The position numbers and the translations under genes are program-made. Of a stretch of 64,000 nt of DNA, positions 28,965-38,897 are shown one piece after another (the first letter of the stretch is position 1; each line of letters starts with the position of its first letter). This DNA is from Sphingobacterium daejeonense (lineage in GTDB: Bacteria > Bacteroidota > Bacteroidia > Sphingobacteriales > Sphingobacteriaceae). The stretch lies in assembly GCF_901472535.1 (NCBI RefSeq), contig NZ_LR590470.1:248001-312000 (forward strand), in the 5' to 3' direction. Under the pieces are notes generated by a model. The model was not told where the DNA came from. It saw nothing but the letters and a program-made list of their open reading frames with translations, and did no database searches.

Positions 28965-29639
28965 TTAATCCACAGTTAGCATATAGCCTACGCCACGGAT
29001 ATTTGTGATTTTGATTCTTTCATCCTCAGAAAGATATTTCCTGATCCGACTGATAAATACGTCTAGACTCCGTCCAGTAAAGTAAGTGTCATTGCTCCAG
29101 TAAGTCCTAATAATTTCATCACGAGGTACTACCTTGTCTTTATTTTCTATCAACCTTTTTAATAATTCTGACTCGCGGTAAGAGAGCTTTTCGGAACTTT
29201 CTCCAAGTGATAGGGTGTTTTTTGAGCAATCCAAGGTGTAGCTTCCTAACACTAGCTTGCTCGGGGACATACTATTACCGTTTTTTTTGAGTGCAGCTTC
29301 CATGCGGACGATTAACTCTTCAATTTTGAATGGCTTCCTAATATAATCATTAGCTCCTAGTTTAAACCCCTTGACAACATCTTCAGTTTGAGTCATTGCC
29401 GTGAGGAAGATTATAGGCGTTACAAGATCAGTTTTTCGGATTTCTTTTGCCGTTGTAAAACCATCCATAATGGGCATCATGACATCCATAACAATAATAT
29501 CAGGTTTATATTTGTTATGGAAAATCAAGGCTTGTTGACCGTTCAGTACATGGCGTACGATAAAACCTTGTGCCTCCAAGCTGTCAGAAACTATCATCGC
29601 TAGACTTTCTTCGTCCTCTACATATAAAACGTTTGTCAT
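28965..29639 (-). CDS. OmpR-family response regulator
   Basis: This 224-residue protein has an N-terminal receiver domain with the acidic pocket V-E-D-E-E-S and the phospho-acceptor aspartate in I-V-M-D-V-M-M-P. T-A-M and K-P-F complete the receiver signature. The C-terminal winged helix (L-S-Y-R-E-S-E-L-L, then D-V-F-I-S-R-I-R-K-Y-L) binds DNA. It overlaps the kinase gene by one base at 29639, so the pair is one operon with the kinase first. The regulated genes are not evident. Confidence 0.92.
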   Translation of the reverse strand: MTNVLYVEDEESLAMIVSDSLEAQGFIVRHVLNGQQALIFHNKYKPDIIVMDVMMPIMDGFTTAKEIRKTDLVTPIIFLTAMTQTEDVVKGFKLGANDYIRKPFKIEELIVRMEAALKKNGNSMSPSKLVLGSYTLDCSKNTLSLGESSEKLSYRESELLKRLIENKDKVVPRDEIIRTYWSNDTYFTGRSLDVFISRIRKYLSEDERIKITNIRGVGYMLTVD

Positions 29640-31070
29640 TATGCCTCTTTAGGTAATTCTATAACAAAAGTACTGCCAACTGACTCCTCACTGCTCAGGT
29701 CAATAGTGCCTTGATGTTGCTGAACTATCTGTTTTACATAAGCAAGGCCCAAACCGAATCCTTTGACATTGTGGATGTCCCCGGATGGTACACGGAAGAA
29801 CAAGTCAAATACCCCCTTCTGATACGTCTTGGGTATTCCAATCCCATTGTCAGAAATAGACAATATAAAACTTTTATCCTTTTCTCGAAGATCTATCTTG
29901 ATGTGTACTTCATCTCCAGCATATTTAATGGCATTATCCAATAGATTACTAATGACATTTTTGATATGAGCCTGATCTGCTAAAATATTGAAATCTGTAC
30001 CTGAACTTGATTTCGCGATTTCAACCTTTTTCTTTGCAAATATTTTTGCGTTTTCGGTACACTCATCTATCAGCTGATTGAGGTTGAACCAAGACTTCTC
30101 AAGTTGTACCCCATTGGTTTCAGCGACATCTACCTGCAAGACGCGTTCGATCATATTGGATAAATGCTCTAATTCTTGTCTTGAGACAGCGAGATATCTG
30201 TTCATTCTTTCTTTATCATCTTGTGCTCCAAATCGCTGGATAGATTCCACGGCTGCCATTACGGTAGAAACTGGTGTTTTCAGCTCATGAGTCATATTAT
30301 TTACAAAAGCCTTTCTCATTTTTGCCAGTCTATTCTGTTTCCGAACTGTACTCAGTAGTGCTAAGAATGTTCCTATTAATGCAGAAACCAAAATAATTGA
30401 AAAGATCAATTGCCAACTTATTTTTTTGAGCAAGTAACCATTCGGATTTACATAATCCACTTCCAGGTATAAGTTTTCACTTTGATCCACAACGATAGGT
30501 TTAGATTTACTGTCTTCAAACCTCTGCTTATAAAATTCTTTTGTCCTGCTTTCTTCATCTGGCAAATTTGAAATCTTTAAGTCAAATGCTGAATACATAT
30601 CTCTTTCTTTCAAGGCTTTGGTCAGTCGGATATTTAAAGAATCTAATGTTGTATCATTCCAATTTATGGTTCTGACCACATAGTTAGAGATATAATGCCT
30701 GCTCATCCTTGTTTTTCCGGTATTTGATGAGTCGCTGCTATTTTTGTCATTAGTTGAACGTCTGCCAAAGTTGAGCCCTTCGATTATCTTTTTTGCTGTA
30801 TCTAAATTTATTTCTGGATACTTTTCTTTAAATGCAGAGGAAAGTCTTTCAATTCTTGCTGTTCTTTGATTTTGATTGTCTCTTTGAATTTGTTCTTCAT
30901 TTTCGTTGTAAAAGTCTTGAACAACATCAAAAAGCTCATGCTCGGTCATACCCAAGAAGAATTGTTTTTGTCCGTAATAACTCCCGAATAGCCAAAAAAC
31001 CAATACGACGATTATTCCGGCGATTGGTGAGTATTATGGAAGCCAACAATATTTTATACTTTTTTAACAT
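29639..31070 (-). CDS. Sensor histidine kinase, N-terminal frameshift
   Basis: The protein has two membrane helices flanking a periplasmic region of about 170 residues, without an obvious HAMP domain. The kinase core has the phospho-histidine in M-T-H-E-L-K-T-P and an ATPase domain with S-D-N-G-I-G-I-P and G-F-G-L-G-L-A-Y. The open frame begins at about 31003 without the first helix start. Reading on the minus strand from ATG at 31070 gives M-L-K-K-Y-K-I-L-L-A-S-I-I-L-T. A shift near 31030 joins it to I-A-G-I-I-V-V-L-V-F-W. Signal sensed unknown; partner is the adjacent response regulator. Confidence 0.88.
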
Positions 31071-31343
31071 AATTAAAACAAATTTAAATTAGTAGATTTG
31101 CTCCGCATAAATAATTGATGGCTTTTAACAAATTATAACACTGATTAACAAAGTGATGCTTAAATTGTCGCATTCTTCGATGATTTTACGTTAAAAGACA
31201 CAAAAGGTTTATGTTGCTTACAAAAGATTTTCCATTGGAATTTAGAAAGTATGCCGCTGGTTGGTTAAAATTAAGGAGTTTTAACATATAATAACAAGGG
31301 ATATCTGTTTTCATTCCATACTTTTGCTAGACTTAATGATTTT
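31071..31343. other. Divergent intergenic region
   Basis: This 273-base region carries the promoters of the kinase operon (minus) and the DUF4270 lipoprotein (plus). It is AT-rich. No gene or strong repeat is seen. Confidence 0.5.
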
Positions 31344-32705
31344 ATGATTAAACATTTACGAATTATTCTTTTTGCTACCCTTGGTTTAAGTGCTGCATTA
31401 TTTACTGTGAGTTGCGATAAAGATATGTCAATTTCGTTGGACAACGACAAATTAGATAATCTTCTCGTTACTGAAGATGACACTTTGACTGCTTCAGTTG
31501 CTACCTTGCAAATGCTTAATATCCCCACTTCAGGTACTTCTGTAATTTTGGTGGGTAAAATTAGCCAACCAACTACTGGTAGTATAAAGTCTACTTCATA
31601 TTTCCGACTTAACCCAGCTGGTATTACCAATGATATTCCTACGAATGCAAATTTCGATTCATTGAACCTTGTCTTGGTACCGAGTTCCAGAAGGATTGTA
31701 TATGGTGATACCACCAAATTGCTTTCCATTTCTGCGCACCGATTGACCCAATCTTTGGAAACCAAAACAATCGATAACTCATTGACAGGATTACCAACAC
31801 CGGTATATATTTCAGCACCAGCAATTTTTGGTCAACAAAAATTCAATTATGCTACAGAAGCTTTGGGATCAGTAAATTTCAGACCTAAAGTTAATAAGAC
31901 TGACACTGTCTCAATGCGCTTGAATGATGCATTGGGTAAAGAGTTTTTCAGCAAGATTAAAGCATCTGATATTGCATTTAATTCAGCATCGAACTTTCAG
32001 GAATATTTTAAAGGGTTGAGCTTGGTTCCTGCAGAAACCAATACGGCAATGATCGGATTCTCTGATACGCTTCAAGTTCGAGTAAACTACTCCTTTATTG
32101 GTTCAGATGGTTTCAAGAAAAATGGATCTAAAGTACTGAGCCTGTCTGAGAGAACATTGCAGTACAACCATATTGAGAAAAACGTTAGCGGGACCTCATT
32201 TGCTGGCCTGACAACAGAAAAACCAATTGAAAGTTCAGCAACATCTGGCGTCACCTATGTTCAAGGTGGTTCTGGAGTTGTTACAGAAATAAAATTCCCT
32301 GCACTAAAAGAGTTTTTATTGCAACCAGGAGTCGCAATCAATAAAGCAGAGTTAGAAATAGAACTAGAAACCCCGCATACCGGAATGTTTCCTGCTATTC
32401 CAAATCCAATTTTAATGCTCGCAGACTCTAGAGTTGCCGTAAATTATTTGCGTGATCCTTTTGGAAGTGATCCTCAATTTGGTACCTACATAGTAGGGAA
32501 TAATACAGGTGTAAAGGGGAAGTATCTGTTCAATCTGATTCAATATATTAAATCAGCAACAGAAGCCAATGCTGAGGATAAATCATTATTCTTAACTTTG
32601 GCTCCAACAATGGGGTTAGGTTTTACACCTTATACTAGCGTGTTGGCCACAGAAAACAATAAACCGAAAGTTAAATTAAATATCGTATATACAAAATTTA
32701 AATAG
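31344..32705 (+). CDS. DUF4270 family lipoprotein
   Basis: This 453-residue exported protein has a lipobox-like end to its signal peptide (L-F-T-V-S-C-D-K-D). It shows the beta-rich layout of DUF4270, with L-L-V-T-E-D-D-T-L-T-A-S-V near the start and a C-terminal A-S-V-L-A-T-E-N-N-K-P-K-V-K-L-N-I. The family is widespread in Bacteroidota and has no known biochemical function. Three bases separate its stop from the next gene, a Kelch lipoprotein, so the two are probably transcribed and work together at the outer membrane. Confidence 0.8.
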   Translation: MIKHLRIILFATLGLSAALFTVSCDKDMSISLDNDKLDNLLVTEDDTLTASVATLQMLNIPTSGTSVILVGKISQPTTGSIKSTSYFRLNPAGITNDIPTNANFDSLNLVLVPSSRRIVYGDTTKLLSISAHRLTQSLETKTIDNSLTGLPTPVYISAPAIFGQQKFNYATEALGSVNFRPKVNKTDTVSMRLNDALGKEFFSKIKASDIAFNSASNFQEYFKGLSLVPAETNTAMIGFSDTLQVRVNYSFIGSDGFKKNGSKVLSLSERTLQYNHIEKNVSGTSFAGLTTEKPIESSATSGVTYVQGGSGVVTEIKFPALKEFLLQPGVAINKAELEIELETPHTGMFPAIPNPILMLADSRVAVNYLRDPFGSDPQFGTYIVGNNTGVKGKYLFNLIQYIKSATEANAEDKSLFLTLAPTMGLGFTPYTSVLATENNKPKVKLNIVYTKFK

Positions 32706-32708
32706 TCT

Positions 32709-33701
32709 ATGAATAAGAGAAATTGGCTTGTACTACTTTTGATAGGAGCCTTCGCAATTACTACTTTTAACTCGTGTAAGAAAGAGGACGCAGAAGAAAC
32801 AGACTCTGGTCCTACAGAATGGGAGAAATCAATTGTTTTTACTGGTAAACCAAGAAATGGTGCTGCAACATTTACCATCAATGATGTAGCTTATTTAGTA
32901 GGTGGCCAAATGAAAAACAATGAGATATTAAGTGACTCTTATTCATTTGACGGAAATGCATGGTCTAAAAAGGCTGATTTTACAGGTCCTAAAAGACATA
33001 GCGCTGTAGGTTTTGAAGTTGCTGGAAAAGGATATATTGGATTAGGATATGGAACTGATGGCGAAACCACAGGTGCTTTGAAAGATTTCTACCAATTTGA
33101 TCCAGCATCAAATACTTGGAAAAAAGTGGCTGATTTCCCGGGTGAAGCTCGTCACTCAGCTATAGCATTTACTTTAGGAAATGCTGCATACGTAGGATTA
33201 GGTAGAATTGATGCTACTGACGAAACATTCTCGGATATTTACAAATATGATCCGGCTTCAAATACATGGTCTGAAATCCAAACTTCATTCAGCAACAAAA
33301 AAGGCGATGCTTTTGCATTCGTAATTAATAATGTTGCTTATGTTGGTGGTGGTTACTCTAATGGAGTTCCTACTGAAGATTTCTATTCTTTTGATGGAAA
33401 AACTTGGACTAAGAAAAAAGCATTAAATGCTGATAACAAAGACGCTAGACGTTTCAGAGCTGGTGCATTTGCAATCGGAAGCAATGGTTATGTTGTGAGC
33501 GGTCGTTCTCAAACTGGAGTTGTTTCAACAGTTTGGAAATACAACCCTTCAGATGATTCATGGACTGATGGTAGCCAACAATTGCCTTCACCACGTGAAA
33601 AAGCTGTAGCATTCGCGTTGAAAGGAAAAGGTTATATCACTACTGGAAGTAGCGGTACAACTTTCTTCGATGACACTTACGTGTTTACACCTGTTAGATA
33701 A
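32709..33701 (+). CDS. Kelch-repeat lipoprotein
   Basis: This 330-residue protein has a lipoprotein signal (I-T-T-F-N-S-C-K-K). Six or so Kelch-type repeats of about 48-50 residues follow, each containing elements such as N-x-A-Y-V-G-G-G or G-Y-I-G-L-G followed by Y-x-Y-D-P-A-S-N-T-W. They should fold into a six-bladed beta propeller on the cell surface or in the periplasm. It forms an operon with the DUF4270 lipoprotein and is followed by a strong hairpin terminator. Ligand unknown. Confidence 0.85.
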   Translation: MNKRNWLVLLLIGAFAITTFNSCKKEDAEETDSGPTEWEKSIVFTGKPRNGAATFTINDVAYLVGGQMKNNEILSDSYSFDGNAWSKKADFTGPKRHSAVGFEVAGKGYIGLGYGTDGETTGALKDFYQFDPASNTWKKVADFPGEARHSAIAFTLGNAAYVGLGRIDATDETFSDIYKYDPASNTWSEIQTSFSNKKGDAFAFVINNVAYVGGGYSNGVPTEDFYSFDGKTWTKKKALNADNKDARRFRAGAFAIGSNGYVVSGRSQTGVVSTVWKYNPSDDSWTDGSQQLPSPREKAVAFALKGKGYITTGSSGTTFFDDTYVFTPVR

Positions 33702-33720
33702 TATTTTATATAACGATAGA

Positions 33721-33752
33721 AAAGGGATATCCATTAAGATATCCCTTTTTTG
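33721..33752 (+). terminator. Rho-independent terminator after Kelch gene
   Basis: AAAGGGATAT at 33721-33730 pairs perfectly with ATATCCCTTT at 33739-33748. An 8-base loop separates them and a T-run follows. Confidence 0.85.
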
Positions 33753-33764
33753 TTGGACAAAATA

Positions 33765-33790
33765 AAAGCGGTTCAAATTTGAACCGCTTT
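33765..33790 (-). terminator. 26-base palindrome, probable asd terminator
   Basis: A perfect 13+13 palindrome (AAAGCGGTTCAAA and its complement) lies 13 bases after the first terminator's T-run. It sits just downstream of the asd stop on the minus strand. It probably stops asd transcription and may also act in the other direction. Confidence 0.65.
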
Positions 33791-33811
33791 ATATTAGTTT
33801 TATGAATCTTC

Positions 33812-34801
33812 TTAAATTAAGCCTTTGGAATGAAGGAGTTCAGCAACCTGAACTGCATTTGTAGCGGCACCTTTGCGAAGGTTGTCTGCAACGATCCAAA
33901 GATTTAGAGTTTTATCTTGAGTCTCATCTCTACGGATACGACCTACAAAAACCTCATCTTTGCCATGTGCATCTTTAGGCATAGGGTATTCCAAATTAGC
34001 AGGATTATCTACAACAACCACGCCTTCCTGCGCTTCTAATGCAGCACGAACATCTGCTAAGTCAAATTCATTTTCAAATTCAATATTTACCGACTCTGAG
34101 TGACCGCCAATTACTGGGATACGTACAGTAGTCGCAGTAACCTTGATGGAGTCGTCGCCCATAATCTTGTTTGTCTCTAGGATCATCTTCATTTCCTCTT
34201 TGGTATATCCATTATCTTGGAATACGTCAATCTGAGGAATAACATTCAGGTCGATTTGATAAGGATAAGCCTTCTCTCCTTCAATACCTTTACGCTCATT
34301 CATCAATTGGTCTACTGCTTTCACACCAGTACCCGTAACAGATTGGTAAGTAGAAACTACCACACGTTTGATTTTATATTTTTCGTGCAATGGTTTTAAT
34401 ACGACAACCATTTGTATGGTCGAACAGTTAGGATTTGCAATGATTTTATCGTCCGCAGTTAATACGTCTCCATTAACTTCAGGTACCACTAATTTTTTAG
34501 TAGGGTCCATACGCCACGCTGAAGAGTTATCGATCACTGTGATTCCAGCCTCTGCGAACAAAGGCGCATATTCTGTTGAGGTGCCGCCTCCAGCGGAGAA
34601 TATTGCAACATCAGGTTTAAGTGCAATAGCTTCAGATGCAGTAACCACCTTATACTTCTTTCCCTTGAATTCGATTTCTTTACCCTTGCTTCTTTCAGAA
34701 GCTACTGGAATCAATTCTGTTACGGGGAAATTTCGCTCCGCTAATACTGTCAACATTTCTGACCCGACTAATCCTGTCGCGCCTACTACTGCAACTTTCA
34801 T
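33812..34801 (-). CDS. asd: Aspartate-semialdehyde dehydrogenase
   Basis: This 329-residue enzyme reduces aspartyl phosphate to aspartate semialdehyde, the branch point to lysine/diaminopimelate, methionine and threonine. The NADP-binding G-A-T-G-L-V-G-S-E is at the N-terminus. The catalytic cysteine is in N-P-N-C-S-T-I-Q near residue 127 and the histidine in G-G-H-S-E-S near residue 235. Length is normal and no shift is seen. It is a single gene with its own terminator. Confidence 0.95.
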   Translation of the reverse strand: MKVAVVGATGLVGSEMLTVLAERNFPVTELIPVASERSKGKEIEFKGKKYKVVTASEAIALKPDVAIFSAGGGTSTEYAPLFAEAGITVIDNSSAWRMDPTKKLVVPEVNGDVLTADDKIIANPNCSTIQMVVVLKPLHEKYKIKRVVVSTYQSVTGTGVKAVDQLMNERKGIEGEKAYPYQIDLNVIPQIDVFQDNGYTKEEMKMILETNKIMGDDSIKVTATTVRIPVIGGHSESVNIEFENEFDLADVRAALEAQEGVVVVDNPANLEYPMPKDAHGKDEVFVGRIRRDETQDKTLNLWIVADNLRKGAATNAVQVAELLHSKGLI

Positions 34802-35168
34802 AAATAATGTTTGCTTTAAATTTTAATTATTATTGATTTTCTTAAGGTAACAAACATACTAAATAAACCTGAAGATTTTTGGAATATTTTAGCTTTTAAT
34901 AATTGATTATCACAATGATAGAATAATGTTCAATGACTATTGTGTTTTGATGTAATTCGTTCAGTCAATCGTTGGTTTTGTTGACAATGTTTCATTGAAA
35001 ATTTGGTTTTGGAGAGTATAATATGTTGAAAGCTTTTTGAATGTAAAAAATTAAATCATACGTTTGCGCAAAATGTTGGGATTCATCCTATTCAGGCATT
35101 TTATTGGTAATTTCGCCATTATTAATGGTTATTGAAATAACTCAACTTATAAAACTATCATTTTTCAA
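34802..35168. other. Divergent intergenic region
   Basis: This 367-base gap lies between asd (minus) and the threonine dehydrogenase gene (plus). It is AT-rich and should contain both promoters. No ORF or hairpin stands out. Confidence 0.5.
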
Positions 35169-36119
35169 ATGAAAGAAGTCATTTTGATGATCGGAGCCAA
35201 TGGACAAATTGGTTCTGAATTAGCAGCCGCATTAAGAGTTAAGTTTGGCAACGAGAATGTTATCACCTCAGATATCAGAGAGCCCAAAGAAATCGCAGCA
35301 GGCGAAATCTTTGAAACTTTAAACGTCTTAGATAAAGAAGCTATCAAAGCTTTGATATTAAAATATAAACCTACGCAGATTTATTTATTGGCAGCGATGC
35401 TTTCGGCAACCGGAGAGCAATATCCACAGAAAGCATGGGATCTAAACATGAATGGACTGTTGAATGTCCTGGATTTAGCAGTCGAACTAGGCATTAAAAA
35501 AATCTTTTGGCCAAGTTCTATCGCTGTATTTGGTCCTCATTCACCAAAAATCGATACCCCTCAATATTGCGTTATGGATCCTAACAGTATCTACGGGATC
35601 AGTAAATTGGCAGGGGAGCGTTTATGTGAATATTATCACAATAAATATGGATTAGATATCCGCAGTATCCGCTATCCTGGTATTATTTCTTGGAGAACGG
35701 AACCCGGAGGAGGTACTACGGATTATGCTGTACATATCTTTTTTGAGGCTATTCGTCAAGGGAAATATACTTCTTTCTTGTCAGAAAGCACGGAGCTTCC
35801 GATGTTATACATGGATGACGCTGTACGTGGTACAATTGAGCTAATGGACGCGCCATCAGATAGTTTAAAAATTCGTTCAAGCTATAATTTGGCGGGAGTA
35901 AGTTTCACTCCGAAACAAATTGCTGAAGAAATTAAAAAAATTCTCCCTAATTTTGAAATCTCCTATTCAGACAATGATCCACGTCAGGCAATTGCTGATT
36001 CATGGCCTAAGAGCATCAATGATGATGAAGCAAGAGCAGACTGGGGCTGGCAGCCAACATTTGATCTGGCAGGGATGACAAAAGACATGCTGGAGAATCT
36101 TAAAACAAAACTAAAATAA
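35169..36119 (+). CDS. SDR-type L-threonine 3-dehydrogenase
   Basis: This 316-residue SDR protein has the dinucleotide-binding G-A-N-G-Q-I-G-S-E, the serine in P-S-S-I-A-V-F-G-P and the catalytic Y-G-I-S-K. The pattern [11 protein letters not shown] and Y-P-G-I-I-S-W matches the short-chain L-threonine 3-dehydrogenases of Bacteroidota, which oxidise threonine to 2-amino-3-ketobutyrate with NAD. A generic NAD-dependent epimerase is the alternative. The yebC start follows one base after the stop. Confidence 0.8.
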   Translation: MKEVILMIGANGQIGSELAAALRVKFGNENVITSDIREPKEIAAGEIFETLNVLDKEAIKALILKYKPTQIYLLAAMLSATGEQYPQKAWDLNMNGLLNVLDLAVELGIKKIFWPSSIAVFGPHSPKIDTPQYCVMDPNSIYGISKLAGERLCEYYHNKYGLDIRSIRYPGIISWRTEPGGGTTDYAVHIFFEAIRQGKYTSFLSESTELPMLYMDDAVRGTIELMDAPSDSLKIRSSYNLAGVSFTPKQIAEEIKKILPNFEISYSDNDPRQAIADSWPKSINDDEARADWGWQPTFDLAGMTKDMLENLKTKLK

Positions 36120-36120
36120 A

Positions 36121-36847
36121 ATGGGTAGAGCTTTCGAATTCAGAAAAGAAAGAAAATTTAAACGCTGGGCCAAAATGGCCGTTCAATTTACGCGTCTTGG
36201 AAAAGAAATTGCAATGGCAGTAAAAGAAGGCGGTCCTCACCCGGAGAATAACTCGCGCTTGCGTACCGCAGTACAAAACGCCAAAGCTGTAAACATGCCG
36301 AAGGACCGTGTAGAAGCAGCAATCAAAAGAGCTTCTGAAAAGGATTCCAAAGGTTACGAAGAATATGTGTATGAAGGATACGGCCCGCATGGTGTGCCTG
36401 TATTGATTGAAACAGCAACTGACAATACCAACAGAACCGTAGGGAATATCAGAAGCTATTTTACAAAAAGCCGGTGGTTCCCTAGGAAAAACTGGATCCC
36501 TGGATTTTATTTTCCAAAGAAAATCTATTTTCCGCTTCCCTGCAAATGATGAACTTGACGTGGAAGAACTAGAGTTGGAATTGATCGATGGTGGATTGGA
36601 AGAGTTATACGTAGAAGCTGATGAAGAAGGAAACGATATCGTAGTTGTTCAAACCTCTTTTGAGGACTTCGGGAATATGCAACGTTTACTGGAGGAAAAA
36701 GGAATTGAAGTTTCCTCTGCCAAACTTGAGCGCATCTCCCTTTCACATACTGCTCTTTCTGAAGAACAAGCAGCAGATGTCCTCAAAATGATCGACAAAA
36801 TCGAGGAAGACGACGATGTTCAAGCAGTTTACCACAATATGGAATAA
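36121..36847 (+). CDS. yebC: YebC/PmpR-family protein, frameshifted
   Basis: The protein starts M-G-R-A-F-E-F-R-K and contains the family signatures [20 protein letters not shown] and [10 protein letters not shown]. At 36471-36472 the sequence CCGGTGG appears where CGGTGG would keep the frame ([10 protein letters not shown]). Removing one C gives a continuous 241-residue protein ending at 36847. YebC proteins influence translation at difficult sequences or act as transcriptional regulators. Since the gene is near-universally conserved, the extra base is most likely an error. Confidence 0.88.
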
Positions 36848-36875
36848 TGCATTAAATGCTTATAAATATTAAACG

Positions 36876-36898
36876 AGAGGGCTTTGCCCTCTTTTTTT
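36876..36898 (+). terminator. Rho-independent terminator after yebC
   Basis: AGAGGGC at 36876-36882 pairs with GCCCTCT at 36886-36892 across a 3-base loop, followed by a T-run. It falls inside the longest frame of the next gene, which supports the later ATG at 36923 as that gene's start. Confidence 0.85.
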
Positions 36899-36922
36899 AT
36901 GTCTAAATGTATACATTTGTAT

Positions 36923-38095
36923 ATGCTATCGTTCACGGAATTCTTCACGAAAAAGAAAATCGACCTCAAAGCTTTGCAGATCGGAAGACCTGACCTATAT
37001 CAAGAATTTGATAGAGACTATGCTTTAATGGGTGAAAAGAGTTTCGACCACAGCAAAAAGTTTTGGTTCAATAGACTGCGAAAAGATTATTTATTGCAAG
37101 AAATTGAAATTTCTGAATCTAAAAAAACTGATAGCCAAGCTGACGTTACGAAAAAAGAAGCGAGAGTAGTTCGCGATAGTGCCTCTACAGATAAACAGGA
37201 GACTCCTGTAAAGGCAAAGGGTTTTACTCCAAGATTTAAAGCAGCAGGTATACCTAAAAAAACTGAAGAAACAAAAGAACAAGAGGATAAAGCAACAACT
37301 AGCCAGCCAGAGGCAACCTCAGATCCACAGACAGAAAAAGCTGAGCCTGCTGCAAAACCAAAAGGCTTTACCCCACGATTTAAGGCAGGAAACCTTCCGA
37401 AAAAAGTAGAGGAAGAAAAACCATCTTCTAGCCAGTCTGAGTCAACCTCAGATGCACAGACAGAAAAAGCTGAGCCTGCTGCAAAACCAAAAGGCTTTAC
37501 CCCACGATTTAAGGCAAGCAACCTTCCAAAAAAAGTCGAAGAGGATATTCCATCTTCTAGCCAGCCTGAGGCAACCTCAGATGCACAGACAGAAAAGACT
37601 GAACCTGCTACAAAACCAAAGGGTTTTACTCCACGGTTTAAAGCAAGCAACCTTCCGAAAAAAGTAGAAGAGGAAAAAGAACAAGAGGATAACCCATCTT
37701 CTAGCCAACCTGAGTCAACCTCAGATACACAGACAGAAAAAACTGAGCCTGCTGCAAAACCAAAAGGCTTTACCCCAAGATTTAAGGTAAGTAACCTTTC
37801 AAAAAAAGTCGAAGAAGAAAAAGTAAATGAAGAAAAATCTTCAGAAGAAAAAATAGAGTTAAAAGATACTAAAGAAAATATCGATACGCCTGTTTCAAAA
37901 CCTGCTGGTTTTAAACCTCGGTTTAAAGCAGGTGTAACAAAAACAAATACTACCCAAGATATTCCGGACACTCATTCGGAGCAGAATACTGCACAACCTA
38001 AAGAACCATCTACCCCAACAACATCCAAACCTGTTGGTTTTAAGCCAAGATTTGCGGCAAAAAAATCTCCAGACCAAAACGACAAAGAAGAATAG
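36923..38095 (+). CDS. Repeat protein with G-F-x-P-R-F-K modules
   Basis: This protein of about 390 residues starts at the ATG at 36923. The N-terminal 55 residues (F-T-E-F-F-T-K-K-K-I-D-L, then K-K-F-W-F-N-R-L-R-K-D-Y-L) look like a small folded, possibly nucleic-acid- or protein-binding domain. The rest is low in complexity, acidic and lysine-rich. Seven copies of G-F-[TK]-P-R-F-[KA] are spaced 43-48 residues apart. There is no signal peptide, so it is probably cytoplasmic. No named family is recognised. The repeat architecture suggests short linear binding motifs on a flexible tail. Confidence 0.65.
   Translation: MLSFTEFFTKKKIDLKALQIGRPDLYQEFDRDYALMGEKSFDHSKKFWFNRLRKDYLLQEIEISESKKTDSQADVTKKEARVVRDSASTDKQETPVKAKGFTPRFKAAGIPKKTEETKEQEDKATTSQPEATSDPQTEKAEPAAKPKGFTPRFKAGNLPKKVEEEKPSSSQSESTSDAQTEKAEPAAKPKGFTPRFKASNLPKKVEEDIPSSSQPEATSDAQTEKTEPATKPKGFTPRFKASNLPKKVEEEKEQEDNPSSSQPESTSDTQTEKTEPAAKPKGFTPRFKVSNLSKKVEEEKVNEEKSSEEKIELKDTKENIDTPVSKPAGFKPRFKAGVTKTNTTQDIPDTHSEQNTAQPKEPSTPTTSKPVGFKPRFAAKKSPDQNDKEE
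37211..38056 (+). repeat. In-frame tandem repeat, seven modules
   Basis: The G-F-[TK]-P-R-F block begins near 37217, 37361, 37490, 37619, 37763, 37907 and 38036. Unit lengths are about 129 or 144 bases (43 or 48 codons). The middle units are nearly identical at DNA level, including E-P-A-A-K-P-K-G-F-T-P-R-F-K and S-T-S-D-A-Q-T-E-K. This indicates recent duplication and potential copy-number variation. Confidence 0.8.
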
Positions 38096-38153
38096 AAATA
38101 GTGTGAAACCCCCATTATTTTTATATTTTTAAATACAAAATTCAGTTTAAACT

Positions 38154-38897
38154 ATGTTAAAAGAAGAAAGGCAAGCATATATTATACACCAAATCAACAT
38201 ACACAATAAAGTATTATCTTCTGATCTGAGTGTTCAATTAAATGTTTCAGAGGACACTATCCGTCGTGATTTGAATGAGTTGGCAGAAAGTGGAAAGGTA
38301 CTTAAGGTATATGGTGGTGCATTATCAAAATCTTTCCAATATCCATTTCAGGAAGGAAATGTATATGCTAAGGAAGCGAAGAAGGAAATTGCATCCAAAG
38401 CTATTTCTTTGATTCAAAGTGGTATGACCATTCTTGTGGGGGGTGGTACCAGTATGATTGAATTGGCTAGATTGGTTCCAAAAGATATTCAATGTACGTT
38501 CTTTACCATTAGCCCATTGGTTGCTTTGGAATTAGCTGAGAAAGAAAATTTAGAAGTGTTCTTGTTAGGAGGGAAACTCTCCAGAAATACCAATGTAGTA
38601 TCTGGGTCCCAAGTTATCAATGAACTGTCAGATATTAAAGTGGATCTATGTCTATTAGGGACAAATAGCCTATCGGTCGAAGAAGGTGTAACTGATTCAG
38701 ATTGGGAAGTCGTGCAGATAAAAAAGGCAATGATAAAATCTTCACAGAAATTAGGAGTGTTGAGTATTGTTGAGAAATTGAATTCTAATCAAAAACTTAG
38801 GGTTTGTCAATTAAAAGATATTACTTACCTGATAACAGATTTAAACCCTAAACATCCAAGTTTAGAAGAGTTCAGTAAACAGATTACCGTTATCTAA
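38154..38897 (+). CDS. DeoR-family transcriptional regulator
   Basis: This 247-residue regulator has an N-terminal DeoR helix-turn-helix (L-N-V-S-E-D-T-I-R-R-D-L-N-E-L). A sugar-phosphate-sensing DeoR C-terminal domain follows, with G-G-G-T-S-M-I-E-L near residue 100 and L-L-G-T-N-S-L near residue 165. Such repressors respond to phosphorylated sugars. No sugar catabolic operon is adjacent, so the target is unknown. It converges with the CapA-like gene, overlapping by 4 bases. Confidence 0.88.
   Translation: MLKEERQAYIIHQINIHNKVLSSDLSVQLNVSEDTIRRDLNELAESGKVLKVYGGALSKSFQYPFQEGNVYAKEAKKEIASKAISLIQSGMTILVGGGTSMIELARLVPKDIQCTFFTISPLVALELAEKENLEVFLLGGKLSRNTNVVSGSQVINELSDIKVDLCLLGTNSLSVEEGVTDSDWEVVQIKKAMIKSSQKLGVLSIVEKLNSNQKLRVCQLKDITYLITDLNPKHPSLEEFSKQITVI

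Noticed and set aside
37087..37971. 294-codon minus-strand frame opposite the repeat protein
   Set aside because: It mirrors the repeat structure of the plus-strand gene; its phenylalanine/serine/valine-rich repeats are the complement of the G-F-x-P-R-F-K modules.
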